NCBI GenBank assembly: GCA_018350325.1
Contig: JAEVLN010000008.1
Location: forward strand, 1,860,001-1,924,000
Length of the DNA stretch: 64,000 bases
Reading direction: 5' to 3'
Source: Globodera rostochiensis
Taxonomy: Eukaryota > Nematoda > Chromadorea > Rhabditida > Heteroderidae
The translations under genes were made by a program, and so were the position numbers. Within the stretch, counting starts at the first letter, position 1, and every line of letters begins with the position of its first letter. The notes below the pieces were generated by a model that searched no databases, was not told the origin of the DNA, and saw nothing but the letters and a program-made list of their open reading frames with translations. Below, one piece after another: positions 23,901-36,000 of this stretch.

Positions 23901-26022
23901 CGCCAAGAAAAATAAACGGGAACGGGAAAAAGACTGAAATAAAATTTCCGGGAACGGGAACGGGGTTTTCAAAAAGAACGGGACGGGAATCCCGAACGGG
24001 AATCCCGTCTTTTTCCCGTTCCCGTAAAAAATCCCGCTGGGCAAAAAAGACGGGAACGGGACCGGGATTCCCGTACTTTTCCCGCGGGAATCCCGTTCCC
24101 GCCGGGCTCTAATTGGAAGTGAAAATGCAAATCCAATGGATGAAAAGAAAAGATTTGAATCGATTTTTGACCTTTAATGTTCACAATTTTATATTTATAT
24201 TAATTAATTTTTAGTTAAATTGCCCCTTTTATACTTAATAGCAAACCCTGCTGTGTTCGGCGTCAACCAGAAGCCCGAACAACTTGGCATGAACATGTTG
24301 GAAGTGCCGAATATGAACTCATTGTCGAAACGAAGACACTCCGACAACGGACAAAGACGCCGCATCTCTGTGATCAGCTCCAATTTGTTGGTGGACGTTC
24401 GAGAGATGGAGAAAAGGCAGCGGCGCCTTTCGTTGCAACCGCCGGGGGAAAACGAAATCGAACAGGGAAATTTGCTGAAAGCGCAGAACAGAATTGTAAT
24501 TGCCGGGGGGGGGCAAAGAATTGAGAAGACAAAAACTATTCCCGCAGGGCAGCAAGAAGTCCATGCGCCGGTTGTCCGAGCTGATCTCCGGCTGGGAGCG
24601 ACCTTCCCGCTCTTCTCTTGGCCAACTGCTCGCGTTTGCTCGCAGGGACTCCGTGTACATTGCACGAAAAAAGTTGGCAGGACTGAAGGATTGGGCGTTG
24701 GGTGAGTTTGGTGGGGCATTCTTGCAGGAATAATCTTTGGGTGAAGCAGAAATCAAAATGATTTTATTTAGATCTGATTGCCAAACTTAAGTCTAAACAG
24801 GTAATGCAAGTCTGAGCTCTAATCGGTCAACTTCCGTTTCCCGCAGGGATTGGCCATTCGGCGAGAGGCCCGGGCCACCAAATTGGTTGCTACCGTAATG
24901 GGTACCGGCATTTGTGATGCTTTTGATGTTAGCTTAAGTGTTTGTTAAGGCGTTTTCCTGGTCTGCTGGGCTCCCTACTTTTCGATGAATCTGTACAAAA
25001 TCTTCAAATTATACAACGGCGGATGGACACACGACTCCGAGTTCTCCTTCCACTGGCTGAGTGCGTTGGGCTACCTCAATTCGTCGCTAAACTTCTTCAT
25101 TTATTCCGCAATTAACAAAGTAATGAATGTCAGAACTCGCAGCATTAATTCTGCGACTCGAAAACTTTAGAAATTTCGTATAACGTTTTGGCGGTTGCTC
25201 GGCCTAAGGCGCAGTCAGCGCAAGAAAAGGTCGTGGATGCTTCCGCCGCCACAGCACAAAAACAGAAAACGAAGACGTACGGACACTGAGCAGCAGCAGC
25301 AGCAGCAAAAGCAACTGCAGCAGGAGCACAAGTCACCCAGCAGAAGTCGCGAGGGCGACGGGGGCACCGGCGGAAGGTCAGTTTCAGTGTCGACATACGG
25401 CGTAACGGCCCAGCAGCAGCAGAATAAACACCAACAACAGAAAAGTATTGTGGTGAGAATGCCTAAAGGCGGTCAAATAGGCGGCGAAGAAAGCCGTCGG
25501 CGGAGGAGGCGGAAGAACAACGCCCCGCCCGAGGACAGCGGCGGAGAGCCGACGAAGAAACCGCGCAAGCGGAAGAAACGCTTCGTTTCAATGATGTAAG
25601 AGCTTAATTTGACATTTGGTGAATTATAATGGGAAGTTAAGTCCGCTAAGCCGACATTTGTCCATCCGGAAGCCCCAAATTGTGATCGAGGATTTGGCCG
25701 ACCCCATCAAGCCGTCGGTGTCCATTTCTGCCGGAGGAGAGACCACCTACAGGTGGGAATGTCCGGTCTCGGCCGTCCTTTTGGCAACTTCTTGCCAATG
25801 AATTCCATCAGACGCTCTTCGGACGATTGCATCCAAAGGTCGTGCTCGGAAGTTTTTGGCGGTGGCATTGTTTTCCCGAGCGGAGTTCATCACAACAGTC
25901 GGAGGGGCTCTGCCATGAGCAACTCCTCGGCATCGCTCCAACTGCACGACATTCACCAAATCGAGGCACTGAGCGCCGAAGAGATTGCCGAAGTGGAGGT
26001 AAAGCCGGAAGTGTTCATCTGA
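20951..26022 (+). CDS. Biogenic-amine GPCR, D2-like dopamine receptor type
   Basis: Class A receptor in about 13 exons. TM1 is VWLLLVTMPISCIVGNTLVV, with GN. TM2 is NYLLLSLACADLMVGTLVAP, with LxxAD. TM3 has the Cys (ALTCYIYCVLDVLASTSSII, including the amine-binding Asp) and ends ISMDR. TM4 is around IAFCWLFSVCLSLPLVFG, TM5 SSIFAFFLPLFFMSLIYG, TM6 VFLVCWAPYFSMNL (CWxP) and TM7 LGYLNSSLNFFIYSAIN. The third loop is very long, including QLQEMAGGQFLGFGADLG and ITWEKPLLKKIEETAAEHAS, a pattern I associate with nematode dopamine-like receptors. The tail is Arg- and Gln-rich and ends at 26022. After DR the spliced codon reads Leu, not Tyr. The TM3-TM4 intron (21557-about 22208) and a third-loop intron (about 23192-24241) hold transposon debris. 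Ligand is inferred. Confidence 0.88.
21775..21798. repeat. CGGCGG...CCGCCG palindromic repeat, copy 1
   Basis: A 24-base near-palindrome related to CGGCGGTGCCGATAGGC. Further copies lie at about 23471-23493, 23619-23642 and 23804-23827, all in introns of the GPCR gene; the flanks (AAAATTTTG, AATTTTTT) are partly conserved too. A weaker match is at about 44084-44096. Dispersed repeat family of unknown type. Confidence 0.8.
21880..22020. mobile_element. hAT-end-like subterminal repeats
   Basis: Three tandem copies of a roughly 32-base unit containing ATGCCATAAAAATGCCAT, followed by GGAGCC and GCCATATTTTC. The same motif order occurs at the right end of the hAT element (about 1570-1650). It lies in a GPCR intron and is most likely the decayed end of a related element; no target duplication was found. 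Confidence 0.6.
23237..24110. mobile_element. Non-autonomous element with 10-bp target duplication
   Basis: An 874-bp insertion in a GPCR intron. The ends are inverted, AGAGCCCGG and CCGGGCTCT, and a perfect 10-bp direct repeat, AATTGGAAGT, flanks it (23227-23236 and 24111-24120). Both arms are built of CGGGAACGGGA and GGGAATCCCG motifs. Inside lie two palindromic GCCGATAGGCGCCG repeats and a tRNA-like stretch. No transposase. The 10-bp duplication suggests mobilisation by a Mutator-like enzyme. Confidence 0.8.
23703..23768 (+). pseudogene. tRNA-like fragment
   Basis: Contains AGTGGAAGAGC (like the 3' half of a D-arm), a possible anticodon arm TGCCC-ACGGATT-GGGTG, and a perfect T-arm GTGGG-TTCGAGT-CCCAC with a canonical B-box, then CCGGGGCT. 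The 5' acceptor strand (GCCCCGG expected) and the 5' half of the D-stem are missing, and position 33 is C. It is therefore a tRNA pseudogene or the head of a SINE-like repeat, inside the element at 23237-24110. Confidence 0.4.
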
Positions 26023-26431
26023 AACGTCTCCCATCGTTTGCTTGACTTGCAACAATTCTTTGTTGGAATGAATGCTTTGATCAAAATTTACTAAACTAAT
26101 TTGTAAAGAAAGGTCCTAAATGCTGCTACATATTCTTTAAGGCTTTCTGGGACTTTTACCAATGATTAATTGTCTTTGAATTGGTTACATTGAGAGTTGA
26201 CTTTTGAAAAGCCGTTAAACGAATGAATGTCATATAGAAGAAACAAGCAATGTTTGTTCATTATGCGCGAATGTTGCAGAAGTTTAGTCAGTTTTATTCA
26301 TTTTGGCCCGTCAATCTTTGGGTCAGACGGAATCTCTGCAAAATTCGGCGCAATACTTCAGCATAAGTCCACGGTAGAGCTTAATTTGATGCATTTTGAA
26401 TTGATTTCTCAAATATTTCTAATAAATGACC
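26023..26431. other. convergent intergenic region
   Basis: 3' ends of the GPCR (+) and the Gly/Tyr-rich gene (-) face each other across this AT-rich stretch. No further gene seen. Confidence 0.5.
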
Positions 26432-27044
26432 TCATTGGTGCACAGCTCCTTGCCCAGCGACTTGCAGTTGATCGCGCTGCTGCTCGAAGTTGAGGCTGTG
26501 CTGTTGGACTCCGCCAAAATTAGAATTGGTCTCACCGTAACCGCCATACCCACCGTATCCAGTGTACGACGGCCAATAGTTACCGTAGGCTGCTGACGAG
26601 TACCCGCCGTACCCCGGGTACCCTCCGCCATAGCCAAAGCCTCCACCAGCCCCATAATATCTTCCTAAACGGCACGATTCTTTCAGACATGTACAGTAAC
26701 TGTGGATGACCATAATAAGAAGGCGAATACCCACTGCCACCGTAGTAAGGGCGGCTGTCATAGGCTCCGAAGTTACTTCCGCCGTAGCCTCCGTACGGAT
26801 TGTAATAGTTGCCTAAACCTCAAACGAAATGGTGCTCATTGAAACAATGAATTCGCTATTGACCGTAATTTCCATTTTGTCCATAATAGGACGGGTAGAA
26901 GCTGTTTTGGCCCGAAAACTGGCGAGAATTGAACGGATAAGACCATTGGGAATAGAACGGATAGGTCAACGATGACGGAGAGGGATAAAAGGCCCGGAGG
27001 GGGACCGATGCCGAGAGCAGAAGCAGCAGAAGAGGAAGCAGCAT
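26432..27044 (-). CDS. Secreted Gly/Tyr-rich protein
   Basis: Three exons: 27044 to about 26874, then about 26815-26702, then about 26661 to the TGA at 26432. The protein starts MLLPLLLLLLSASVPLRA, a clear signal peptide. The rest is dominated by Tyr, Gly, Ser, Pro and Asn with repeats such as YGGYGG, GYGGGYPGYGGY and SYYGQNGNYG. It ends with a short polar tail, SLNFEQQRDQLQVAGQGAVH. Gly/Tyr-rich secreted proteins in nematodes include caenacin-type antimicrobial peptides, cuticle and eggshell proteins; the sequence does not decide between them. No dibasic sites split the product into peptides. The second intron is short (about 40 bases). Confidence 0.7.
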
Positions 27045-27907
27045 TTCTAGAACCTTTCAATAATGGACATAAACATATTGTTAGTGTATATTGCCGAGAG
27101 CCCATCCCTTTTTTATTTTCATTTTTGTCCCGGATTGGGTGAGTGGGGGGGCTCAAGGGGCGATGATGAGGCGGCGAATGAAGCGGGGAGTAAAAACCGA
27201 ATGTGAGAGGGGGGGGGGGAGTTCCGGATTGAATATTTGATTTGGCCGGAGAGGGGCGGGGGGGGGGGGGGGAAAGTGCGGATTGATGGATGAAGCAGCA
27301 GGCGATGACTTTCCGTCTAAGTGACCCACTCACCGGATGATTCCCCCCCCCCCCCCCACCCCCCCCCCCCACTCACTTACTCAACAATCGCATAGATCAT
27401 GAGAAGCAATGAACGAAGAAAGAAGGAAGGGTAAACAAAACAAAGTAAGAAAAAACAGCAAAATGAAATTAATGAGGTAGAGGAGCAAAGGGAGGGGGGG
27501 GGGATTTTCCATATTCTTGATCTCATTAAATGAATAATGACCGAACAATTTAATTAAATTTTTCGCTATTTTTGCCAATCCGCCAATTAATTCATCTCTC
27601 GTTATCACATAATGTGCACAATTTGTGGTGTGGTGACTTCAATGTGTGCAAATATTGCCTAATCAAGCAATTTTATCTTATAATGCATAAGTCGTGCAAA
27701 TCTTTTGAATAAAATTCTAAAATACTTTTAAAATTACTCTCCCCACTGTTCCGAAGAAGAAAACGTCGAGATTGTTGAAGTCGAAGCCGACTTTTGCAAC
27801 TTCGCGAAAAGATTATTTTTCTCAGTTCTGTTTACTGCTTCATCTTCTGGAATTACGATTGGTTGCCAGGGGCTATTCGGAGAGGGAAATACCCTCCGGG
27901 GATGAGG
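27045..27907. other. intergenic with poly(C)/poly(G) tracts
   Basis: Homopolymer runs at 27210-27220, 27256-27272, 27341-27370 and 27494-27503, then AT-rich DNA. No credible gene; the 5' promoter of the Gly/Tyr-rich gene should lie in its first part. Confidence 0.5.
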
Positions 27908-30900
27908 TTAGATGCAAAGGATGCGTTGCGGGCATATTCGGCACATCATCACTGGGCAACATCGCAACACCGCGACATTTTGAACCTTTCTAAAAGGCAC
28001 CGGCAGTGATAAAAATCGCTCCAAAATGACCTGGGCAAAAAGGTGCCGTTTGGTGAGTTGAACAAATTGGCCGTCGTGGGGAACGCGAATTCGAATTTCA
28101 CTGGTGGACAGTCTATCGGGCAGTCCTAAAGAATGTTCAGAGGGGGCGGCCAGTCCACCAACCAAACCATTGGCTAGCAGCTGCTCGACCGCACCGTCGA
28201 TGGTCAGCTGAGAAAAGGTGCAGGAACAACTAAACATTCGATCAATTTTTACCTCCCTTCTCGTCTCGGAAAGCTTCACTCTTCCGGAATTGTTGTCGAT
28301 TCGGCTGTAACTGAAGCTCAATTGCAGTTGCCCGCTTCGTTCTCGGATTGAGTCGTCATGCTAATAATAATTCACAATTAATCAAAAAGGCTTGACGTTG
28401 CCTCGATTTGGAGGATCTCCACGCTGTTCATTCCCTGACCGTCCTGCGACCACTCGTCCTTCGCCCTGCCACCCCCGGGACTGGACCGGGCAATCGATTG
28501 GGGCCTTGTCCTCCATGGAGCATTTCCGTACCCGGTCCCCAGGCCAACTCCGACCGTTTCCTCCTTGGCCATTTGATCGAAGCTGTGGAGGAAGTAGAGG
28601 GTAGCATCTGCGCCCAACTCTTTGGCCATTGTGATCACTTTGCGTGCCATTGTCTAAAATTGACGTTTTTCGTTCTCACGCCCTCCAAAAGACCTTCCAA
28701 TTTTTTATTGCGTGCTTCCGCTGGAATGCCCGTGTTTTTGTTGTCTGTTTGATCACCATCAGTCCCCGACTCTCTCTTCCGAGCTTTCCCATCCGGATGG
28801 AATAGTCCATCAGATGGGCAACCAACTTCTTCGACTCCAATGAACGTTCAAATACCATTATCAATTTGGCATACTGTACAACACTCAATCAAACATATTT
28901 AAAATGAATGCAACTAAAAGTGCCTGTTGTTTCCATGCCTTCTCCGCATGTCCAATGACTTCGATGTAAGTTTCTGAAAAGCTCGAAATTTATTGTTTCC
29001 ATCATCAGAAAAGCTTTCTCACCTTCCATCATTGCGATCAGAATACTCATCATCATGATCGGCTGCCAAGAAATGGACTGACTGTGTAAGTGCAATCAAA
29101 TGGACTCACTTACAATGATAGCCAAATAGATGATCAACGTCAGCTTCCCCAATGTCACATAATTTGTACAGGAATATTCGTCAAACTGAGTGCTTCAATC
29201 AGGGTTGGAACAGCGACCCCAAAACCCCAACCCAACGTCGGGTCCCAGGACTTCGATCACTTCTGGCCCCCTCCTCCCCCCTCCCCCCCCCCAACCCAAC
29301 GTCGGGTCCCAGGACTTCGATCACTTCTGGCCCCCTCCTCGCACCCCCAACCCAACGTCGGGTCCCAGGACTTCGATCACTTCTGGCCCCCTCCTCGCAC
29401 CCCCAACCCAACGTCGGGTCCCAGGACTTCGATCACTTCTGGCCCCCTCCTCGCACCCCCAACCCAACGTCGGGTCCCAGGACTTCGATCACTTCTGGCC
29501 CCCTCCTCCCCCCTCCCCCCCCCAACCCAACGTCGGGTCCCAGGACTTCGATCACTTCTGGCCCCCTCCTCGCACCCCCAACCCAACGTCGGGTCCCAGG
29601 ACTTCGATCACTTCTGGCCCCCTCCTCCCCCCTCCCCCCCCCCAACCCAACGTCGGGTCCCAGGACTTCGATCACTTCTGGCCCCCTCCTCGCACCCCCA
29701 ACCCAACGTCGGGTCCCAGGACTTCGATCACTTCTGGCCCCCTCCTCCCCCCTCCCCCCCCCCAACCCAACGTCGGGTCCCAGGACTTCGATCACTTCTG
29801 CCCCCCCCCCAACTCACATTCATTGCCGATGCTTGCACCATTAACGAATAAAGCGTCAGGAAACTGTCAAAGAAACTGTCGTATGAGTAAATTTTGCCTC
29901 CGGTGTTGCATTGTCCTCCGTTGATGGCGGACACTGATTGGATGGCATTTGCATCTTTGCCAAGGAAATAGAAAACTGAGGGAAGAGAAAATGAAACAAA
30001 TGATCTCATCAAGATGAGCGCAGAAACCTTCCGAAAAAGCGACGAGAAAAATGGAAGAAATGATTGCGTAACGGACCTTTAAAGAGTCGGATATAATTCG
30101 ATAATATTTACAATAATTGATCAGAAAACCCACAATGTCCTTTGAGAGCATATCGTAAAAAATTTGAACAAATGGCCCGATCACTTTTGTACTACTAAAT
30201 TTCAATTCAAATTGCAAAGCACAACAACTTTTATAGCCACCTGAGAAAAAATAAGAGGAAGGTCCAAGATCCGGGAAGAGCGAATGAGAGCAGACACTCC
30301 TCCAACTTTAATTGAATGATTGGACTTTTATTTTATTAATGATTTTAATATAATAAAATGCCTCGTGCAGCCCCAAAATTCGGGTAGGCACACACGCCAA
30401 GAAACAGAGGTTGGCACAAATGTACACGACCTTTGCTGGAGCCGTTTTCTGATATTACTTTCGAATTGGCCTCCTCCGATTTGTGTGATTCAGCCAGCAA
30501 CTCACAATGTTTTGGTAATATGCGTAAATGCCTGGAGAGTGAATTAAGTTCAAATACAGTATCTCCACTTTCTTTTGTGCTTTACCGTAACTTTTGAGGA
30601 TTGCTTATGTATCAATTTTTAAATATTTTAAATTTTAACCAGCAACCTTGGTTGCGCACATCGCTTAATTGCTGCACAAAAAGAAACCAAAAGCAGCAAA
30701 GTATGCCCAGTAATTCAAATAAGCTTCTGATCTGAACAATTGGAACAGCGGGACGGTGAAAGATGAAGGTTGTGCAGACCGACCCAATCCCACAAGTCCG
30801 GCTCAACCATGTACAGCTTGCTAAGGGCGACGGGTCGAAGGTAGACAACAAAGCTAAGGTTGAACAGCTGAAGCAGCAGAAGCAACAATCGCTCGAACAG

Positions 30901-32656
30901 TTTTCTCTGAAAAGGCATTTTATGGGGAAAATATATTAATGCTCATTTTGCCATGAAATGAAAGTGTTAATATTTTACTTTGGCAAAAGCGTTCCATTTG
31001 TCCTTCAGCAATCGCTGAATGACTTCGCTGCCGATCATTTCCAAATGGTCCGCGCTGTCCCCATTCACCACAGTCATAAGCGCTGAGTCAAAATCTGTGC
31101 CAAAGATGCATTAAAATGCCATCCCTTTTTAGTGAATTGACTGGTAGTCCCGTCCAGTCGAATGGTATCCAGTGCATCCAACGGGTAAGCACTGCAAGTC
31201 ATGTCTGAGAAGCGCCAAAACTCCACCTTAACCAAAACGACGATCTTTCAGAATAAGCAAAACCAACGACAAAATTGTTTTCAGAGAGAACCCTAATTCG
31301 CTTGCCTTCATCAATTCGAGCATTTCGTCGAAAATTTCTCTTTGGCCAAGTTTGGTGGCCAACGTTAACGGAGTGTGGCCGGCATTGTTAGCGTGGTAAG
31401 TGTGTGCCGGGTTGCTCCAGTGGCTTACAGCATAACGATACATTGTCTAAACGTTCTCAAGTACATTTTGCCCGCTTTACGTTTGGATTGACAAACGCTT
31501 TTGTTGTAGATGACGCACATGTGCAGCTGGAGGATTGGATTTGTTGGGGTGGGGGGGGGGGGAAGTCGGGCGGAAAGTAAATTGCTCACCACAGTGTTTC
31601 CGAATTTGTCTTGCTGATCGGGATCCGCTCCGAATTGGATCTGTCACGCGGCGGATAATAAATGTCGGAGGAGGAAACTGACCAGCAAGTCGTAAATGTC
31701 TTTGTGCTCAAAACAAGCAGCAAATGCGAGTGGATACTCTCCGTAATAAGCATAACCTTAAAACAACAAAATTTGATTCAAACTCCGAATTTGATACCGT
31801 TATAGTCCAAAGTCTTGCGAGCGTTCTTTTCGTAGTCCTCGGGCATAAAGAAGTCGCCTGTTGCGCGGGCGTGCACTGATGAGCCCATCTCGAGCAGTAA
31901 GTTGACCATCTCGAAGTCCTCGTGCACAATGGCCAAGTGAAGACTACTTTGACCTGATGTGAGTGGAATTTTTGATGTCAATTTTAAGCATAAAACTATG
32001 GCAGTTTCGAAAAATGATTATTTTTTGAACTCACCGAACATTTCCTCGCCTAAATAAATATCTTTGGCAATTCCGGGGTATTTGTTGATCAAAATTCGCG
32101 CTATCTCTCTGCACGTCGGCTCTTTCCTGTTCAGCAACAGATGGACGAGCGTCTCCCCCTCGACGCCCCTTTTGTTCAGCCGCGTTTGTGCCTCGTGCTC
32201 TCGAAAGTAAGAGTTGGACTCGCTGATTTCCTTGTCCTCGATGATCCCCAAGATGACATTCTTCAGCGTTTAGTGACAGACATTACGTCACTTAAGCCAG
32301 CAATTAAGCTCACAATGGACTTCTTCCACCGAGCGTAATCGGCCCATTTGATCAGCTGCGGCGCGTGCCCTTCGTTGTAAAGCATCGGCTCGAGCTTCTC
32401 CTGAGCAAAGTTTAGCACGCCATCCTCGCCCTCTTTCTCGTACACCGAAACCAATTCGCCACCTCAACTTTCGGTAGGTCAAAACGGGGGGGGGGGGGGT
32501 CAGTCCGAACTCACCGCTCATCGATCCGACCCATTTGTAAATGCTGTTCTTCTCCCGTTCTCTGTAAAGGTTAGACCATCGTTCGTCCGGGTCCAACGCC
32601 TTCGCCGACAGTTTGTTCTTCCCAAACAATTTGGCCGTTAATTTGGTGAACACCAT
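27908..32656 (-). CDS. TRPV-type cation channel (OSM-9/OCR class)
   Basis: Ca2+-permeable sensory channel of the plasma or ciliary membrane. The N-terminal half reads cleanly through exons 32656-32515, 32462-32314, 32260-32035, 31953-31798, 31756-31683, 31640-31590, 31526-31497, 31446-31306 and from 31226. It contains ankyrin repeats ([70 protein letters not shown]). A linker ([20 protein letters not shown]) leads to TM1 ([19 protein letters not shown]) and later helices. TM5 and pore regions include [18 protein letters not shown] and [13 protein letters not shown], and TM6 [10 protein letters not shown] with [11 protein letters not shown]. The TRP-box side reads [13 protein letters not shown]. 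The intron after 31306 starts with GC. A minisatellite sits in the intron between pore and TM6. The C-terminal exons and stop near 27908 are approximate. Confidence 0.9.
29213..29812. repeat. 56-bp minisatellite in a TRPV intron
   Basis: Ten copies of a unit containing CCAACGTCGGGTCCCAGG and GATCACTTCTGGCCCC. Units are 56 bp or about 63 bp, the longer ones carrying an extra C-rich segment. Copies are almost identical, so the array is recent. It lies between the exons for the pore loop and TM6 and stays open in all three forward frames, which produces spurious Pro-rich reading frames. Confidence 0.95.
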
Positions 32657-33031
32657 TCCTTTACACAATACCAACAAAATGTAACCGAATTTGAATGGTT
32701 TAAAAGAACATTATGGGGGGGGGGGGTCATTTCACCCGAAGAATCGCTAATCGTATCGCCATAGAAACAAAGGTCGAACCAAATTAAATTAATAAAAAAG
32801 GGTGGGAGTTTAATTGGTCGGTTGTCATTGGAAACTAAACGAAAATAAGAAAAGCGCCAAAATATTTATTCGTTTTTTTACATCAACTTGGAATGTCAAT
32901 AACAATTGGAAAAGCTTTTGTTCGATGATTATGTTGGAAGGTCCGATTCTTTGCCTCCATCAGACCAACACAAACGATGTTCTAAAGCTTATGGTATAAT
33001 TTCTTTAATTCCTCGTGGAATACTGTAATAT
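32657..33031. other. intergenic between the two channel genes
   Basis: The 3' end of the DEG/ENaC gene and the 5' end of the TRPV gene, both on the minus strand, are under 400 bases apart. The stretch holds a poly(G) run at 32715-32726 and is AT-rich elsewhere. The spacing would also allow co-transcription, but no trans-splice signal was identified. Confidence 0.5.
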
Positions 33032-36000
33032 CTACCTGTCCTTGTTCACAGATACTTTCCGGACGGCATCGGCGCCGTCGTTGTCTTCTGCCGTTGCCAA
33101 AGGATTCTTTCTGTGCCTCCACACCGCAATGCTTCTGTAGATGCGCGAGTGTCGCAGAACAAAGTAAAGCACTTCAATGATGGTCAGCATACCTTCAACG
33201 AATATTTACACATAATGCTTACGGCTTAAGCCAACTTGCGCCGAGAAAAAGGCTCATCGTGGCGCCGATGTCACCTAAAAGCTTAACATTGGTGGAAGAA
33301 TGAGGGGAAAATGGCACAGAAAAAGCTCCAAATGCTGTAGGTGGGCTCCTGACGCCAATACTCGATGTTCATTTTGTGCAAGAAGACATTGACTTGGGCA
33401 AAGTTCTCCCTGACAATTATAAAAACATTCCCAAATTGGCAATTTAAACTGAACTGGATAAACTTTGGCCCAAACTCCATGTTCTGCAGATACTCTGGCA
33501 ACTCCTTTCGGAACAACACAGTCAGCGCCGACTGCAGCTCGTACATGGCACGCTAAGACGGAAAAATTGTTTTATGACAAACTTTAAACTAATAGAAAGA
33601 ATGAATTGGACTTGGAATTCCCTCAGCATTTGTGCCGTTTCATTCCGAATGCCATTGAAAATACACTCGAAGGCATCGTCCAAGAAATCGGCCCATTGTT
33701 CAATGTTGGCGGAGCCCCGTTGGACGTCTCCGAAGATGAGAATGGCGCCAGTCAAAAAAGACAAAAATCCGTTCAGAAATTATTTCGCGGAAATATCACC
33801 AAAATTGCCGTTCCATTGGAGGCGTTTTGGTACAGTAAGGGGACTAAATCTTCGATCTTTTGGATGACTTCCAACACATTTTGTTCCATGTCGCGCACGA
33901 TCAAATTGTGCCAATCCTTCAATTACAAAAAGGGATTTGCTTTCGGCGCCATTCCAACCTCGTAAAGGTCTTCCTCGAGAAAGTGCCGCATATTCCGCGT
34001 CTGCATTCGTTCAGCCCACGATTTCCTCGACATTTGGCCCCCTTCGTACATTTTGATCAGTTGCAACACTTTGTCCATCCGTTCCAATCCACTTGGGAGG
34101 CGTTTAGTGAAAGAATCGACCGAGAACAAACTTCGAATACGCAATAATTAATGAAAAGGGACATAAATCCCGGCTTTGTCGAGTACCTGTAAATTCTCGA
34201 CGTCAATTCCCGCGCCATTAGCATCTCTCGGTGACGTGTCTCGGCCTTCTGTCCGAAGGTCCGCCTTACCTCTTCAATGCTTTTGGCACGTTTTGTGGCG
34301 TTATTCCGTCGCTCGCCCAGCAGCAGTTCCTGCAGCTGCTGGGCCCGTTCTTCCTCTCCCTGAGGCTACAGACAAATGGAAAACCCTCGGGCATAGTCTC
34401 CCTCGGGGCTGAGTTACAACCTTCGGGTTGGCCATCGCATTGAATACGTTCGCATGCGTCCTCGGGACTTCGTCGTAACAACGCAAACGCTCTGCCAATC
34501 GCCTCTGTACGCCTAGGAAATGTTCCTGACGCCACCCCCAGCGCATTTGAATAAGTCTGAGAGATTAAAGTCACAAGTTTTAATTCTAGAATTTAATTGA
34601 TTTTTGTTTGGGTTCGGCAGCGAGGAAATTTTCTGTTTTAAAACGACTTTCTGAATTTACAAAAATTAATCCCTAAGGCGGCGGCACCTTTCCACACTTC
34701 GCCGAAGCTGTGCAATCATTCGGCGAGTTCTGATCTGAATGTCCTCCTGGAAGCGCGCCTGCTTCTCAAGTGCGTCTCGAGCAGCCTTCTTTATTCTGAG
34801 CACGTGCTGCCCCCTCAACATTTGGTTGTGTGCGCAGTGGTGGTAATTTTGAGAATTCTTCAATTATTTATGAATATTTAATTTCAATAATAACGAATTG
34901 ATTGACCAATTCGTCGCTGTTCTCTTCGTCCTCCTCCCCCGAATCATTCGCCTCGTCGTCGTCTTCCTCGTCATTGTTCCCAAAGGATATAATTCGGGGG
35001 AAAATATTTGCCGGCAATTCGTTCATGTCTTGCCACGCCGTGTAGTCGATGGACTCGCCTTAAAACGGACGATCGGAGTTAATGGGAAAAGGTTGTCATT
35101 CACATGGGACCGGGCAGTGGCGGAAGTTGCTGAACCCTTTGTCCTTGGCCCATTCGAGTACCGCCTGCACACAGTCAAAGTATTGCAGCACATTACAGGG
35201 CGTGAAGCGACCTTTTCCTGTCGAGGAAAAGGCAACTTCGTTTTAAAGCAGTACACAATATTATAAGAGCGTTAGTATTGTGTAAAAGAAGACATTTGTT
35301 CTACGCAAAGTTCTGATCTCGAGTGGAGAAGCTCAGAACGGATAAATCAAGAAAATATACCCTCGAAGCCAACCCAATTGATACAATAATCTTTCCTCTC
35401 GTCCAATCACCCGGAGAAGGGTCGGCGGCCTTTTGAAGGAATGCTTGTCGCATGGAACAGTTGCAGCGGCGTTCGACCTCCCCCAAATAGGAACTCATAA
35501 GGCAGCCGCGCGCGTCCTCCCGCTCGCTGTTGTCCTTTTCCTTCTCCTCCGGCGATCTTTTTGCATCTTCGGACGGACTGAACACCACACAGTCGCGGCC
35601 CGGCAGTTTCTGACGCTGTTTAAGCCAAAATCGGTTGTTTCGATCTGATCGGAGTCAACCTGTCGCATCCAAAAAGGAATGTCCATGGTAAACCCGGCCG
35701 GAACGTTCACCCCCTCCAGATAGGAGGCGGGAATGTCCGTCTGATTGATGATCAGCACCTTTACCCCGGGCAGAGAGCGTGCCCGCAGTTTGGGAGTGCA
35801 ACTGGACGACAGATGAACCGTTTTATGGAAATATTTATTTAACCTTTCAACCCGTTCATAGCGTTCGACATTCACCAGAAGACGCAATGCATTCCCCGGC
35901 CCAGCGCCAGTGACCTGCCAATAAGCAATACTTTTTCGAGAATCTTTTATGTAGAAAATCTATCAACAATTTCTTTCCTAGCCGATTCCCGATTAACAAT

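Noticed and set aside
29090..29924. Frames of 230-253 codons with repeated [15 protein letters not shown] units
   Set aside because: All three forward frames and the reverse strand are open because the unit lacks stops. The region is an intron of the TRPV gene.
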